This document shows positions 1 through 7,065 of a stretch of DNA of 27,168 bases, piece after piece (within the stretch, counting starts at the first letter, position 1; each line of letters opens with the position of its first letter). The DNA is taken from the IMG/VR virus record IMGVR_UViG_3300025080_000001, positions 1 through 27,168 of that record; one strand, 5' to 3'. Origin of the DNA: a virus. The notes under the pieces are model-generated. The model worked only from the letters and a program-made list of their open reading frames with translations, was not told the origin of the DNA and searched no databases. The position numbers were made by a program, and so were the translations under genes.

Positions 1-2351
1 GGCATAGCGGCGGGCGCAGCAGCCTGGGCGGACATAGCGGCGGGCATAGCGGCGGGCATAGCGGCGGGCATAGCGGCGGGCACCCGAACAGCGAAACCCC
101 CAGGTACTTCGACGGCTTCCCCGCCTTCAAAAGTTGCACGCTCTCGCGCAGCCCAAACTGTCTTGAACGGCCTGCCATTTTTGGCCATCACCAAAGGCGC
201 GGGCACGTGCGTAGCGGCGGGCATAGCGGCGGGCACGGGCGTAGCGGCAGGGGCAGGGGTTGCTCCGAGTACAAACCCGCTGACGGCCTGCTGCGCTGTC
301 GCCAGCTCCGTCCGCTTGCGGTCAATCACCGCTCGGCGCGTCGCATACTCTTGCGGGGAAAGCAGGTCTGAACCATCAGAAACTTTGCGGTCGAGGGTAG
401 CCAAGCTCTTATCGAGCGCCGCAGTTTGCTGCTGGAAATACTGCTCCAGCCGCAGGTTAATTGGCTCCGCCACTGCGGCGTCAGTGGGCTGCGGCACAAC
501 GAGGGCCGCCAAGTCAAGCGACAGCTTGGTGCCGTAGCTGTCCACCCGTGCGCCGCCCCGGCCCAGCGCAGCCCGTATCTGTTCACCTACAGCCCCGCGA
601 GTAGGCCCTGGGCGGGGTGTTCTAGGCGCGCTTGCGTCGTAAGTATTCCCGAACAGGTCGGGCTGCCCATCAACCCGTTGGGCTTCTATGGCGGACGCCT
701 GGCGTTCGAGGGTCGCTACCTGTTCCTGGAGCCCGTGCGCCAGCGGCGTCAGCTCGTAGAACCGGCGCCAGTCGCCAGCCTCTTGCGCACTCGCAAGCCC
801 AGACTGCACCTGCGCCAGTTGGCGCTGCGCCTCACGATACCGCCCCAAGATCGCCGCGTCATCCGCGCCCGGCACCGGGTCGGCAGGTAGCTCGGACATG
901 CGCCCGTAGTCCCCTAGGTCACCGAACAAGTCCACGCCAGGCGTGATGATCCCGGGTGCAGCCGGTGTGCGCGGGGCAAAAGGGTCGGGCGTAGCAGCGC
1001 GCCTTTGCGCGTTTTGCGCCGCCATCTGCTGCTGTATGAGAGCCAGACGCACCCGCAAAGCCTCTGCCTCTGCGGCCATCCGCTGAAACCCGGGAGTGCT
1101 TTCCGCGCCCCGCTCCATCACCATCGCAGTTTCCAGGCCCGCCAGGCGCTGGCGCAACTCTCGGTACTGCGCTGGCGCAAGGCCCTCTACAGGGGCAACC
1201 GGCTGCAAAGATTCCTCTACCGCAGCGGCATCTGCTGGTGCCACTACCGGCGCGGCCATTGCGTCGTCTGCGGGCGGCTCTGGCACTCGCGGCTGCAAGA
1301 TGTCCACCGGATCCGTACCTATTGGGGCCGCCGGAGGCGCGGGCAGCGGAGTGTCGCCCGACGCGGGTGTAGGGTCGTTCAAGTGGGCGAGGCGCTGGCC
1401 GCTGGGGATGCCGCCGAGAGTCCCGTAGGTTCCACCGACAAGCGCGCCCAGCGCCAGCGCGTTGATGCGCCGGTCGGCCACTTCTTCAGGGGACAAACCC
1501 CCGGCGTGCATCGCCATTTCCAGCTCGTTCTGGAAACCTTCAGTGAGCCCTTCCCCACCAGCCGCCACTGTCCCGGCCGTGAGCGTCCGGCGCAGCAGCC
1601 CGCCAGTGTACGCGGCCCCAGGAACGCGAAACGGGGCCTGTAGTGCCGACGGTATTGCCGCGTTAGCAAAGCCGTGCAGGGGGGCCAACAGGGCGGCCCG
1701 GTAGGGGTCGGGCGCCCCTGCGTTGACCGACTCCTGGTACAGCGAGCCGAAGCCCATGCCGGTACCTACCATCGTAGCCGTAGCCAGCGCACGTCCTTGG
1801 TTCATCGCCGCTTGGCGGACGGCTTCCGTGGCCCCGGCGCGCAGGCCCGCACCACCAACAAAGGTAGGCGCCGCAGCGGCTAGCCGGGTCAACCCCGTAG
1901 CGGCTGCGGCCTTCCCCAGACCGGGGACGAACTGCGCACCAACCATCGCCGCAACAGTCGGGGCGTTGACTAGCGCCTGGTACGCCACAAACGACGGCGC
2001 ATTGTCCCAGCTCAAGTCCTGAATGCGCGACAGCTCGGGGCGCCCGCTCAGCGCCGCTTCCGCCTGGTTCCTCGCTGCACCCCGGTTGGCCCAGTCTTGG
2101 GTGCGCTCCCTGCCAAGCGCATCGGCGGCCCCGGCTACGGCGCTGTAGCCTATGCTCTGGAGCTGGTTCAACCCCGTCGAAAGCCCGGAACGCAGAATCC
2201 CCCGGTCGCGCCCAGACTGCACACCGAACGCCGTGGCCACGTCTTGCATCGGCATCTGCGCCCGCGAAGAAATCTCCTGTATCAGTTCGGCGTCGCCTAT
2301 CTGGGCAGCCCAAGGGTGCCGCTGGCGGAATGTGTCGAGGGTTACGGCCAT
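1..2351 (-). CDS. Large internal-virion / DNA-ejection-type protein (partial, runs off left edge)
   Basis: An uninterrupted minus-strand frame runs from an ATG at 2351 to the window edge, giving 783 complete codons without a stop; the C-terminus is missing. The start follows an AGGAG ribosome binding site about 8 bases upstream and lies just after the preceding late gene. The N-terminal ~110 residues are polar and helical. Residues ~120-200 are Ala/Gly-rich and hydrophobic, as in podovirus proteins ejected through the envelope. A Pro/Ala-rich linker and coiled-coil-like stretches with many Glu, Arg and Gln follow. Near residue ~722 is the segment MAKNGRPFKTVWAARERA, which resembles short modules seen in large phage polyvalent or internal proteins. 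The visible end is low complexity, with PAAM repeats. No transglycosylase motif is visible; such a domain could lie beyond the edge. The role is inferred from position as the last of three ejection-type genes. Confidence 0.72.
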   Translation of the reverse strand, partial: MAVTLDTFRQRHPWAAQIGDAELIQEISSRAQMPMQDVATAFGVQSGRDRGILRSGLSTGLNQLQSIGYSAVAGAADALGRERTQDWANRGAARNQAEAALSGRPELSRIQDLSWDNAPSFVAYQALVNAPTVAAMVGAQFVPGLGKAAAATGLTRLAAAAPTFVGGAGLRAGATEAVRQAAMNQGRALATATMVGTGMGFGSLYQESVNAGAPDPYRAALLAPLHGFANAAIPSALQAPFRVPGAAYTGGLLRRTLTAGTVAAGGEGLTEGFQNELEMAMHAGGLSPEEVADRRINALALGALVGGTYGTLGGIPSGQRLAHLNDPTPASGDTPLPAPPAAPIGTDPVDILQPRVPEPPADDAMAAPVVAPADAAAVEESLQPVAPVEGLAPAQYRELRQRLAGLETAMVMERGAESTPGFQRMAAEAEALRVRLALIQQQMAAQNAQRRAATPDPFAPRTPAAPGIITPGVDLFGDLGDYGRMSELPADPVPGADDAAILGRYREAQRQLAQVQSGLASAQEAGDWRRFYELTPLAHGLQEQVATLERQASAIEAQRVDGQPDLFGNTYDASAPRTPRPGPTRGAVGEQIRAALGRGGARVDSYGTKLSLDLAALVVPQPTDAAVAEPINLRLEQYFQQQTAALDKSLATLDRKVSDGSDLLSPQEYATRRAVIDRKRTELATAQQAVSGFVLGATPAPAATPVPAAMPAATHVPAPLVMAKNGRPFKTVWAARERATFEGGEAVEVPGGFAVRVPAAMPAAMPAAMPAAMSAQAAAPAAM
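3..80. repeat. 12-bp tandem repeat encoding PAAM
   Basis: Four perfect copies of CATAGCGGCGGG lie at 33-80 and one separate copy at 3-14. In the minus-strand reading frame each encodes Pro-Ala-Ala-Met. The period is a multiple of three, so copy number can change without breaking the frame. A related block lies at 210-233. Confidence 0.85.
210..233. repeat. Second short block of the same 12-bp PAAM-type repeat
   Basis: Two tandem 12-bp units, one with CGT instead of CAT at its start (giving PAAT instead of PAAM), are followed by degenerate Pro/Ala/Val codons. The block sits ~130 bp from the larger block in the same gene, which suggests local duplication and drift. Confidence 0.6.
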
Positions 2352-2376
2352 GCAAGGCTCCTAGATGTTTTGCAGA

Positions 2377-3909
2377 TTACCAGGCACGGGTAGCTTCGGG
2401 GTTGGGCACCAGGCGATGCGCTGGTACCCCGGCGCCCGGTGGAGCGGGGGCGCTGTAAGGGTCAGCGACACTTCGCCAGAACGGGTTGTCTGGGCCAGCG
2501 CCCAGCACCCGACTCTGCACAGTAGGAGCGGGAGCCGCAGGCGGGGCGGGAGCGCGGGGTTTAGGCGGGGCTGCCATCCCAGGCGCCGTTAGTAGTCGTT
2601 CAGCCAGTGAAGGCGGCCCAGCAGGAATGACCCCGTCGATACCCAGCCGTTGCTGCAGCGCTCGCATTTGCTCGGGCGTCATGTTGGGGTTGTCCTCCAG
2701 CGCTTTGAAGTACGCTCTGACCCCCGCTTGCTGCACAAAAGTCAACGGCGCGTCGCCCGGCCCGCTACCGGCGCCTCTAGATGCCGCCGCGATATTCGCT
2801 ACCCGAAGCCGGTTGGCGTGGTCCGCTTGCTGCGCCAGCGTGGCCTGCTCAATCTTCAACTGGTCTGCCATAAAGCCAACCAGAGTATCTGTGTCGGCAA
2901 AACCGCCCATAGTAGCTGCCAAGGCCGCACGGTTCGCAAAAAACTCTGGGGTGACGGGGCGCCCGCTGGCGTCCACACGGTCAACCTGAATCCTGCCGTC
3001 CGGCAGCGCGGTCATGCCCCGCATACGCGGGCCGACAGGTACGAAGCGGTTAAAAATCTCGACCGCAGGGCCGAAGTTCCCTGCTGCCGCAGCGACGATA
3101 GCCGGGTTCACTGCTTCCGTGCGCTCTGCCGCTTCCGACCTCGCAACTCTTTCCGCTAGCACCAGCTTGTCGTTCATTGCGCCCATTGCAAGTGTTAATT
3201 CCCCATTCGCCACGAACTGACCGACGGTGAAGTTCAAGGCGTTCAGCGCGTCTTGGGGCGTCGCGTCCCGCAAGGTTCCGTCCGGGTTTGTGCGCAACCG
3301 TGTGAAGTGCGCCGCCGTCGCTTGGTGTACCCCGTCGAGCACTTTTTTCCGTGCGGCTGCTTCCTGCGCCGCCGTCTGCTCGTTTCCAAACCGCCAGTCC
3401 TGTTGGCGCGCAACTACGCCCTCGCGCTCAAATCGCTGTGCGTCGCGCTCGTCCCGCGAGGCGTCCCGCCGCATCTGCATACCCAGAACCGGGTCGTGCC
3501 TGCCGACCACATCCGCCTTGGCGCGGTAGCGCATACCCTCGATGCGCTCCGGGCTCAACGCCCCTTCGACGCGCTGGCCCAAGAACTCCGTAACCGGGCG
3601 CGGGGCCAGTCCCACAACGGAACCGGGTGCTACCTGCTCGCCGGTCGGGCCTGCGAAACTGAAGTTGTTGCGCACCTGCAACCCGCCGCGCTGGTTGTCC
3701 TCGATGGTGTAGAACGGGTTGCCGTCTGCATCCCGCGCTTCGGCCATCGCCCGGAGTTGATCCCCGTCTTGGGCGGTGTAGCCCTCGAACGTCTGTGGTT
3801 GGGCGTCGGCCACGCGCCCAAGGTCGCGCTTCATACGCGCCTGCTGAAACGCCTGGAGCGCCGTCTGCGCCATCTGCTGACCGGTAGCGAAGTTCTGTGC
3901 GAAGCTCAT
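2377..3909 (-). CDS. Internal-virion / ejection-type structural protein
   Basis: This 510-residue protein starts at an ATG overlapping the stop of the upstream S74-domain gene (ATGA, 3906-3909), with GGGAG about 7 bases before it. It is soluble-looking and mostly helical. It begins MSFAQNFATGQQMAQTALQA and is rich in Ala, Arg and Gln. Residues ~130-260 hold long charged helices. The C-terminal ~70 residues are Pro/Ala-rich and disordered-looking, with APAPPAAPAP-type runs. I recognise no enzyme motif. Its place between the S74-domain protein and the very large edge protein matches the three-gene internal-virion clusters of podoviruses, whose products line the portal and are ejected with DNA. 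That role is inferred from position and composition only. Confidence 0.7.
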   Translation of the reverse strand: MSFAQNFATGQQMAQTALQAFQQARMKRDLGRVADAQPQTFEGYTAQDGDQLRAMAEARDADGNPFYTIEDNQRGGLQVRNNFSFAGPTGEQVAPGSVVGLAPRPVTEFLGQRVEGALSPERIEGMRYRAKADVVGRHDPVLGMQMRRDASRDERDAQRFEREGVVARQQDWRFGNEQTAAQEAAARKKVLDGVHQATAAHFTRLRTNPDGTLRDATPQDALNALNFTVGQFVANGELTLAMGAMNDKLVLAERVARSEAAERTEAVNPAIVAAAAGNFGPAVEIFNRFVPVGPRMRGMTALPDGRIQVDRVDASGRPVTPEFFANRAALAATMGGFADTDTLVGFMADQLKIEQATLAQQADHANRLRVANIAAASRGAGSGPGDAPLTFVQQAGVRAYFKALEDNPNMTPEQMRALQQRLGIDGVIPAGPPSLAERLLTAPGMAAPPKPRAPAPPAAPAPTVQSRVLGAGPDNPFWRSVADPYSAPAPPGAGVPAHRLVPNPEATRAW

Positions 3910-5066
3910 GCGGTTTCTCCCTGTACCGGCGACATTTCAATGCCCAAAGCGCGGTAATCCACCAACTTATACCCCAAGGCATCTTCGTACACCGCGTCAG
4001 GGCGCAGCGCCTCAACCTCGTCAGCCATGACCCCGCGATAGCGCGCCGCGCCAGTGCGGTAGCGAAACTCGTACAAGTTCAAGCCCGTTGTTTCATCTAC
4101 GCCTACCTGCACGATGTCCGCCTTCAGTCGGCGGTCAGACCACCCCGCACCAATCGCGGACGCACCCAACTGCGCCCCGGCGCCCAGCAGCGCCGCGAAC
4201 GGGTTGTTGGCGTTATTGGTTCTCGTGGCGTTCTGCTGCAATTCGTTGAACCGCCCCAAGTTGCCAATGCCCGCGTTCATGCCGTTCATCGTGGCGCCGA
4301 AGGTGTTGTTGTTCGCGCCCACTGTCGCAGTTCCGGCGTTCATCATGGAGCCGCCCGCGTTCAGGCCAGTGCCCATGAAGTTTCCAGCCAGCCCCGCACT
4401 GGTTGCGCCTAGGCCCGCCATGCCCAGCCGGGCTCCCACCCCTTGGAACCTGTTGGCCAGCCCCGCCTGCTCTGCGGCCATGCGGGTCTTGTTGGCGGCC
4501 CCGGCCATTGCTTGGGCCTGCTGGATCGTCATCGCGTTTTCTTGCGCAGCAAACGCGCCCGACGCCGGGTTGACGCCCATGCGAGCCATAGCCCGCAAGC
4601 CTTGCCCGCGTGCGTTGGAAGTCGCCGCGCCTACGTCTGCCAGCGAGCGGTCCACTTGGCGCTGGATACCCGCCGGGTTGAACATCTGCTCAACGTCGGC
4701 GTCCAGTCGATCTTGCATGGGCACGGTGCTGCCCCAGAACCGATTATCCTGGCGGCGCATCTGCGCTAGCTGGTAATCGCTCGTGGCGTTGGCGCGGTCA
4801 GCGGTCTCCCGCCCGATACCGATGGCCTCATTGGCAACGCCGCGTATCCACTCGCGTTCACCGCCTTCGGCAGTGTAGTCCGCCCACTGGCGTTCGGCCA
4901 ATTCAATCTGGCGTATCGCCGCTGCACCCATTTGTGGGTCGGGTGGCGGTGCCCGCCCGCCGCCGCCTTCGAGCGTCATGCCCGCAGAGAATTTCCCCCG
5001 CCCGCCGCGAGCGGTGAAAGCCCGCTCTGGGAGCCGGTCGAATTCGGTTGTGTGCCACCTAGACAT
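3906..5066 (-). CDS. Virion protein with C-terminal S74-type intramolecular chaperone domain
   Basis: This is a 386-residue protein. Residues 1-110 are polar. Residues ~110-300 are an Ala/Gly/Asn/Met-rich helical region, and residues ~309-386 carry a Peptidase_S74-like domain. That domain opens with WSDRRLKADI, where Ser310 followed by Asp, Arg and Lys matches the self-cleavage motif of endosialidase-type chaperones. It continues with YEFRYR, RGVMADEVEALRPDAV and YKLVDYRALG, all typical of the family. Such domains usually cap trimeric tail fibres or spikes and are released by autoproteolysis. Here the carrier looks like a helical internal or tail-tube-associated protein, not a beta-helix. The gene overlaps the upstream acetyltransferase by 8 bp and the next gene by ATGA. 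GAGGA lies ~8 bases before the start. Confidence 0.78.
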   Translation of the reverse strand: MSRWHTTEFDRLPERAFTARGGRGKFSAGMTLEGGGGRAPPPDPQMGAAAIRQIELAERQWADYTAEGGEREWIRGVANEAIGIGRETADRANATSDYQLAQMRRQDNRFWGSTVPMQDRLDADVEQMFNPAGIQRQVDRSLADVGAATSNARGQGLRAMARMGVNPASGAFAAQENAMTIQQAQAMAGAANKTRMAAEQAGLANRFQGVGARLGMAGLGATSAGLAGNFMGTGLNAGGSMMNAGTATVGANNNTFGATMNGMNAGIGNLGRFNELQQNATRTNNANNPFAALLGAGAQLGASAIGAGWSDRRLKADIVQVGVDETTGLNLYEFRYRTGAARYRGVMADEVEALRPDAVYEDALGYKLVDYRALGIEMSPVQGETA

Positions 5067-5469
5067 AACGGCAATCCTCTCGACGCATCACGTACAAAAT
5101 CACAGCCCCGCCGTCCGACGCCGCCCCGTGCAGCACCGCTTCTTGGCGGAACCCCAAGTGTTCAGTTAGTTGTCGGGAAGCCGTGTTGCTGGCCTCCACA
5201 CTCCCGCTGATCCTGCGGCACCCTAGCTCAACAAACGGGTAGTAAAACCCGTAGCGCAGGAACTCCCTGCAAACCATTCGGCGGCCCGGCGCTAGCGCGA
5301 TATGCGCCCATATGTTTACGCCGTTCCATTTTTCGTACAGCACCCCCGCCGTCAACTCGCCATCTTGCTCCAGCCCCAGCCCTTTCATGTGCTGCGCAAA
5401 GGGCACCGGCGTGAAGTTCCAAACGAACTCCCACACGCGCACCGGGTCGGAGACAATTCTGCGGGTCAT
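5059..5469 (-). CDS. GNAT-family N-acetyltransferase-like protein
   Basis: This 136-residue protein has the C-terminal half of a RimJ/Acetyltransf_3-type GNAT fold. The stretch RRISGSVEASNTASRQLTEH followed by LGFRQEAVLHG corresponds to the strand, the Asn-containing loop and helix, and the LGF motif that build the acetyl-CoA side of these enzymes. The substrate is unknown. GNAT genes occur among late genes of several podoviruses, where they may modify a host or virion protein. The gene overlaps the next gene by 8 bp. Its start lies directly at the edge of the inserted tnpB element and has only a weak GGA ~8 bases upstream, so its original leader may have been displaced. The ATG at 5469 is the only good start that keeps the full fold. 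Confidence 0.7.
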   Translation of the reverse strand: MTRRIVSDPVRVWEFVWNFTPVPFAQHMKGLGLEQDGELTAGVLYEKWNGVNIWAHIALAPGRRMVCREFLRYGFYYPFVELGCRRISGSVEASNTASRQLTEHLGFRQEAVLHGAASDGGAVILYVMRREDCRYV

Positions 5470-5487
5470 CGATTTTCCAGCGAGATA

Positions 5488-5508
5488 CCCCCGCCTTTAG
5501 GCGTGGGG
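5488..5508 (+). repeat. Left-end hairpin of the tnpB element
   Basis: CCCC pairs with GGGG outside a bulged T5504, and CGCC pairs with GGCG around a TTTA loop. It has the same design and orientation as the right-end hairpin at 6677-6697. Subterminal hairpins of this kind are recognised by TnpA in IS200/IS605 elements. Confidence 0.8.
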
Positions 5509-5519
5509 AGGGATAGCGG

Positions 5520-5542
5520 GCAGCCCGAAGGGCTGCTTTCTT
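5520..5542 (+). terminator. Perfect hairpin plus T-rich tail ahead of the tnpB promoter
   Basis: GCAGCCC and GGGCTGC form a perfect 7-bp stem around GAA (5520-5536), followed by TTTCTT. Read on the plus strand it resembles a weak intrinsic terminator, which would shield tnpB from outside transcription. The tail is imperfect, so the call is tentative. Confidence 0.45.
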
Positions 5543-5547
5543 GCCGC

Positions 5548-5576
5548 TTGACAAGCATACACGAAAACTCCATAAT
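5548..5576 (+). promoter_or_regulatory. Sigma70-type promoter of tnpB
   Basis: TTGACA at 5548-5553 and CATAAT at 5571-5576 are separated by exactly 17 bases. The predicted start site falls about 7 bases after the -10 box, essentially on the ATG at 5583, so the transcript could be leaderless. Confidence 0.7.
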
Positions 5577-5582
5577 GGAAGC

Positions 5583-6689
5583 ATGAAATTGGTTGCTAAC
5601 ATCAGATTGAAGCCGACGAAAGAGCAGGAGGTTGAGCTGCGCGCCACGCTTGAGCGCTGCAACGAGGCTTGCAACTGGTTGTCGCAGCAAGGTTTCGCAG
5701 CGAAAACGACACGTCAATTTGACATGCACAAAGCGTTCTATCGCGAACTGCGCGAACGCTTTGAGTTGACGGCGCAAGTGGCGGTTCGCTGCATCGCGAA
5801 AGTTGCCGATGCCTACAAGATCGACCAGAAAACGCAGCGCGTTTTTCGCAAACATGCTGCGCAGCCCTACGACGACCGAATCCTGTCGTTCAAGCCCAAC
5901 GACATCGTATCGCTGTGGGTGCTGTCCGGCCGCGCCAAGATCGCCCACGTCTGCGGCGACCACCAGCGCAAGCTGCTCGCGCATCGCAAAGGAGAAGTTG
6001 ATCTGATGCTCGTTCGCGGCAAGTGGTACTTGGCGGCCGTGTGCGACTTCGACGAACCTGACCTGCTCACGCCGGACGGCATGCTTGGTGTGGACTTCGG
6101 TATCGTGAACATAGCCACCGACAGCCTCGGCAAACAGCATTCCGGCGCTGCCGTCGAGGCATACCGCGAACGCTACGCCAGACGACGCGCGCTCTTGCAA
6201 CGTGTCGGCACTCGCGCCGCGAAGAAGCGACTGCGCAAGATGGGCGGCAAGCAACGGCGATTCCACAAACACGAGAACCATTGCATTTCGAAAAGCATCG
6301 TTTCCACTGCTGAACGCGCCGAACTCGGCATTGTGCTTGAAGACCTCACGCACATCCGGGCACGGGCCAAGGCCAACAAAGAGCAGAGGAAACGCTTGCA
6401 CAACTGGTCCTTCGGGCAGCTTCGCGCCTTTATCGAATACAAGGCCAAGCAAGCTGGGGTTCCGTGCGTTTCTATCGATCCACGCTACACGAGCCAGGAG
6501 TGCGGCGAGTGTGGGCACATCGACAAGCGCAACCGGAAAAGCCAGTCCGAGTTTCGGTGTAAGTCCTGCGGACACGAATCCAACGCAGACTTGAACGCCG
6601 CCAGCACCATTGCTGGGAGGGTCGCAGTAAACCGGCCTATGTTCGCGCATCTGTGTGTCCCAGGTGTAGTGGAAAGCCCCCGGCTTTAG
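5583..6689 (+). CDS. tnpB: TnpB, RNA-guided nuclease of IS200/IS605 type
   Basis: This 368-residue protein begins MKLVANIRLKPTKEQ, the usual TnpB N-terminus, which favours ATG 5583 over upstream starts. The RuvC-like triad appears intact: D171 in GVDFGIVNIATD, E253 in GIVLEDLTHIR, and D336 in NADLNAAS. A zinc finger with C307/C310 and C326/C329 lies between the second and third motifs. The length is within the usual 350-420 range. TnpB proteins are guided by an RNA from the element's right end and cut DNA next to a short adjacent motif. The stop codon TAG lies inside the right-end hairpin, as is common in this family. The gene is transcribed against the phage late genes and has its own promoter. 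No frameshift or missing key residue is visible, so it looks functional. Confidence 0.93.
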   Translation: MKLVANIRLKPTKEQEVELRATLERCNEACNWLSQQGFAAKTTRQFDMHKAFYRELRERFELTAQVAVRCIAKVADAYKIDQKTQRVFRKHAAQPYDDRILSFKPNDIVSLWVLSGRAKIAHVCGDHQRKLLAHRKGEVDLMLVRGKWYLAAVCDFDEPDLLTPDGMLGVDFGIVNIATDSLGKQHSGAAVEAYRERYARRRALLQRVGTRAAKKRLRKMGGKQRRFHKHENHCISKSIVSTAERAELGIVLEDLTHIRARAKANKEQRKRLHNWSFGQLRAFIEYKAKQAGVPCVSIDPRYTSQECGECGHIDKRNRKSQSEFRCKSCGHESNADLNAASTIAGRVAVNRPMFAHLCVPGVVESPRL

Positions 6690-6720
6690 CCGTGGGGTCG
6701 TTTACTCATCGCCTAGCAAA
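6560..6720 (+). ncRNA. Candidate omega RNA (reRNA) with guide, approximate bounds
   Basis: In characterised TnpB systems the guide RNA scaffold overlaps the 3' end of tnpB and the right-end hairpin, and the guide is the sequence just beyond the element. Here the scaffold would end near 6697-6705. The guide would be the following ~16-20 bases, which are the tail of the flanking phage gene. The bounds are inferred from family architecture; I see no independent RNA signal beyond the hairpin. Confidence 0.45.
6677..6697 (+). repeat. Right-end hairpin of the tnpB element
   Basis: CCCC pairs with GGGG outside a bulged T6693, and CGGC pairs with GCCG around a TTTA loop. The TAG stop of tnpB (6687-6689) sits in this hairpin. 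It matches the left-end hairpin except for one compensating base-pair swap. Confidence 0.82.
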
Positions 6721-7031
6721 TCGTGAACGTCAGGGTTCTGCACGGGTCGGGGCTTGGCCGCAATGACTTCGGGTTCCGGCGCGGCCACAACAACTTCGGG
6801 CTCCGGCTCGGGCCGGGGGCGGCGCGGTCTTAGACGCACTTCGGTCTTGACTACAGCGTCCTCGATGTCTTGCGCCAACAACGCCGAGCCTTCGTCGGTT
6901 GGTATGAACACGCCGTTGCGCACGCTGCCGAGAACCTTGTTCTTCCACATGATGTCGCCTGCTACCGAGTGGGCGCCGAGGGCGATGAGTTTGTCCGCGT
7001 CGTTCACGAGGGTTCCTTGAAGGTTTTGCAT
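6702..7031 (-). CDS. Hypothetical late protein with acidic Pro-Glu-rich tail
   Basis: This 109-residue protein is not recognised. Residues 1-60 look folded (MQNLQGTLVNDADKLIALGA and onward). Residues ~65-100 are a charged low-complexity linker with Arg-Pro then Glu-Pro repeats (PEPEPEVVVAAPEPEV), followed by an acidic end, DLLGDE. Its TAA stop lies at the right boundary of the tnpB element, so the final codon or stop may have been altered by the insertion. No Shine-Dalgarno precedes the ATG. Instead CATAAT lies 5 bases upstream with a poor -35 (TAGATT) at 17 bp spacing. It follows the tail-chaperone-like gene after a 31-base gap and may be a small tail or virion accessory protein. Confidence 0.6.
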   Translation of the reverse strand: MQNLQGTLVNDADKLIALGAHSVAGDIMWKNKVLGSVRNGVFIPTDEGSALLAQDIEDAVVKTEVRLRPRRPRPEPEPEVVVAAPEPEVIAAKPRPVQNPDVHDLLGDE

Positions 7032-7036
7032 ACCGT

Positions 7037-7065
7037 ATTATGCGTCATAGCCAGTTGAAAATCTA
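7037..7065 (-). promoter_or_regulatory. Possible weak promoter ahead of the 109-residue gene
   Basis: On the minus strand, TAGATT (7060-7065) and CATAAT (7037-7042) are 17 bases apart. The -10 box is good but the -35 box is poor. The ATG begins 5 bases after the -10 box, the same geometry as at the terminase promoter. Confidence 0.3.

Larger units (their letters stand above)
5470..6705 (+). mobile_element. Solo-tnpB element of IS200/IS605 type (ends approximate)
   Basis: The plus-strand tnpB is bracketed by two matching hairpins in the same orientation (5488-5508 and 6677-6697). Each has a CCCC/GGGG outer stem, a bulged T on the 3' side, a 4-bp inner stem and a TTTA loop. The inner stems differ by one compensating pair (CGCC/GGCG versus CGGC/GCCG), so structure is conserved beyond sequence. 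No tnpA transposase is present, so mobility would need a TnpA supplied in trans. The ends cannot be fixed exactly. The outermost shared sequence is TCATCG, at 5466-5471 and 6706-6711, which may be chance because this family does not make target duplications. The element is the only clear plus-strand gene unit in the window. Confidence 0.8.

Noticed and set aside
1663-2355. A 230-codon minus-strand frame overlapping the start of the large edge protein
   Set aside because: It is out of frame with the well-supported ATG at 2351. The true frame stays open to the window edge and has natural protein composition.
5466-5471. TCATCG at both element edges as a target-site duplication
   Set aside because: IS200/IS605-type elements do not duplicate targets, and six bases around an ATG may match by chance. 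It is kept only as a boundary hint.
5466-6650. A long minus-strand frame (394 codons) antisense to tnpB
   Set aside because: The plus-strand frame has an intact TnpB triad and zinc finger with a proper start. The antisense product has no recognisable features and follows from GC-rich third-position bias.
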